From Actinomycetes bacterium (GTDB lineage Bacteria > Actinomycetota > Thermoleophilia > Solirubrobacterales > Solirubrobacteraceae), in NCBI GenBank assembly GCA_023405705.1, contig JAEXXR010000029.1, positions 1-6,080 on the forward strand: a DNA stretch of 6,080 bases. Reading direction: 5' to 3'. The notes below the pieces were generated by a model. That model worked only from the letters and a program-made list of their open reading frames with translations, made no database searches and had not been told where the DNA came from. Below, piece by piece: positions 5,667 to 6,080 of the stretch. The translations under genes and the position numbers were made by a program. Each line of letters begins with the position of its first letter. Position 1 is the stretch's first letter.

Positions 5667-5714
5667 GCGGCGCGGTCAGACGGCGCCGCCGCGCTCGGCG
5701 CGACCGACCCGAGC
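5667..5714 (-). terminator. Possible terminator hairpins after the repeat-protein gene
   Basis: Two GC-rich stems lie between the repeat-protein stop (5736) and the TetR operator. One is GCGGCGC (5667-5673) with GCGCCGC (5683-5689) around a 9-base loop. The other is GCTCGG (5693-5698) with CCGAGC (5709-5714) around a 10-base loop. Only a poor T-containing stretch (GTTCGATACAG) follows on the minus strand, so termination is uncertain. Together with the operator they account for the 106-bp gap. Confidence 0.35.
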
Positions 5715-5735
5715 CGCCGGCCGCGCTCCTCCGTG

Positions 5736-6080
5736 TCAGTCCGTCAGGCGCCGCAGGAGGGCGCGGAGGCTGGCGGGGGCCGCCGGATGGCCGCGCTCGC
5801 CGGCCCGCCGCCAAGCGGCTTCGGCCGCCGCGAGGTCGCCGCGCTCGTACAGGAGGGCGCCGAGGTTGTACGCACCGTCGTCGTCCCCGCGCTCGTCGGC
5901 GCGACGCCACGCCGCCTCGGCGCCGGCGAGGTCGCCGCGTTCGTAGAGCACGAAGCCGAGGTTGGTGGCAGCTCCCGCATGCCAGCGCTCGTCGGCGCGG
6001 CGCCAGGCGGCCTCGGCGCCGTCGGCGTCGCCGCGCGCGTCGAGCACGACGCCGAGGCTGAACGCGCCGTCGTCGTCACC
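5736..6080 (-). CDS. TPR/Sel1-like repeat protein, C-terminal part only
   Basis: The frame is open to the right window edge and ends at TGA 5738-5736, so 114 C-terminal residues are visible and the start lies outside. An internal GTG at 6047 is a valine codon within a repeat. The protein is made of 32-residue units of the form G-D-D-D-G-A-x-x-L-G-x-x-L, then RGD-x-x-x-AEAAWRRADER. Three are full and the last stops after 18 residues, at LRRLTD. The NLG, RGD and AEAAWRRA positions fit the helix pair of tetratricopeptide or Sel1-like repeats, and the period is slightly shorter than the usual 34. Such arrays form protein-binding solenoids, so the role is probably scaffolding or interaction. No enzymatic domain is seen in this part. 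It is on the same strand as, but separated by an operator-bearing gap from, the TetR gene, so it is probably a separate transcript. Confidence 0.85.
   Translation of the reverse strand, partial: GDDDGAFSLGVVLDARGDADGAEAAWRRADERWHAGAATNLGFVLYERGDLAGAEAAWRRADERGDDDGAYNLGALLYERGDLAAAEAAWRRAGERGHPAAPASLRALLRRLTD
5793..6080 (-). repeat. Tandem 96-bp coding repeat (3 units, plus a partial one)
   Basis: The units are 6080-5985, 5984-5889 and 5888-5793, followed by a 54-bp partial unit to 5739. On the plus strand the landmark GCTCG recurs at 5795, 5891 and 5987, exactly 96 bp apart. The second and third landmarks share GCTCGTCGGCGCG. The conservation is visible at nucleotide level as well as in protein, which suggests recent duplication or gene-conversion within the array. 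The array probably continues past the window. Confidence 0.85.

Noticed and set aside
5793..6080. CRISPR-like or non-coding repeat array
   Set aside because: The 96-bp period keeps an open frame and encodes helical TPR-like units; there are no spacers between repeats.

Overview
The window is very GC-rich throughout. Its make-up suggests a high-GC actinomycete, possibly of the Thermoleophilia/Solirubrobacterales type. The pointers are a deazaflavin (F420)-type oxidoreductase, a TetR regulator with a short-overlap partner gene, GTG starts, and a TPR/Sel1-like protein built from near-identical short repeats. The lineage is an inference from composition and gene content; no rRNA or marker gene is present.

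Layout. Positions 2-316 (+) hold the C-terminal end of a family 9 glycosyltransferase that enters from the left. It converges on a run of minus-strand genes. In transcription order (right to left) these are: the C-terminal end of a repeat protein (6080-5736); a 106-bp gap with GC-rich hairpins and an AT-richer palindromic site; a TetR-family regulator (5629-4973); an FAD-binding dehydrogenase that overlaps it by 14 nt (4986-3280); an isochorismatase-fold cysteine hydrolase (3231-2683); an F420-type LLM-class oxidoreductase (2614-1649); and a zinc-dependent alcohol/formaldehyde-type dehydrogenase (1572-385). The gaps after the FAD gene are 48, 68 and 76 bp, and each contains an inverted repeat.

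How the genes may work together (inference). The regulator and the FAD dehydrogenase are clearly one translationally coupled unit. The hydrolase, F420 oxidoreductase and Zn-dehydrogenase follow on the same strand with short gaps. They could be a single five-gene catabolic module that pairs FAD, F420 and NAD(P) redox enzymes with a cysteine hydrolase under one TetR repressor. The best regulatory signal is the palindrome GATACAGGTCTGTATC at 5647-5662, just upstream of the regulator, with a second palindrome over its start codon. The substrate cannot be read from the sequence.

Most striking non-coding feature. A 17-bp inverted repeat with one mismatch (3215-3231 / 3242-3258) includes the GTG start codon of the hydrolase gene. 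It could be a start-occluding mRNA hairpin, an operator, or both. I see no CRISPR array, tRNA, rRNA, insertion sequence or defence system here. Apart from these sites, this looks like an ordinary metabolic region.
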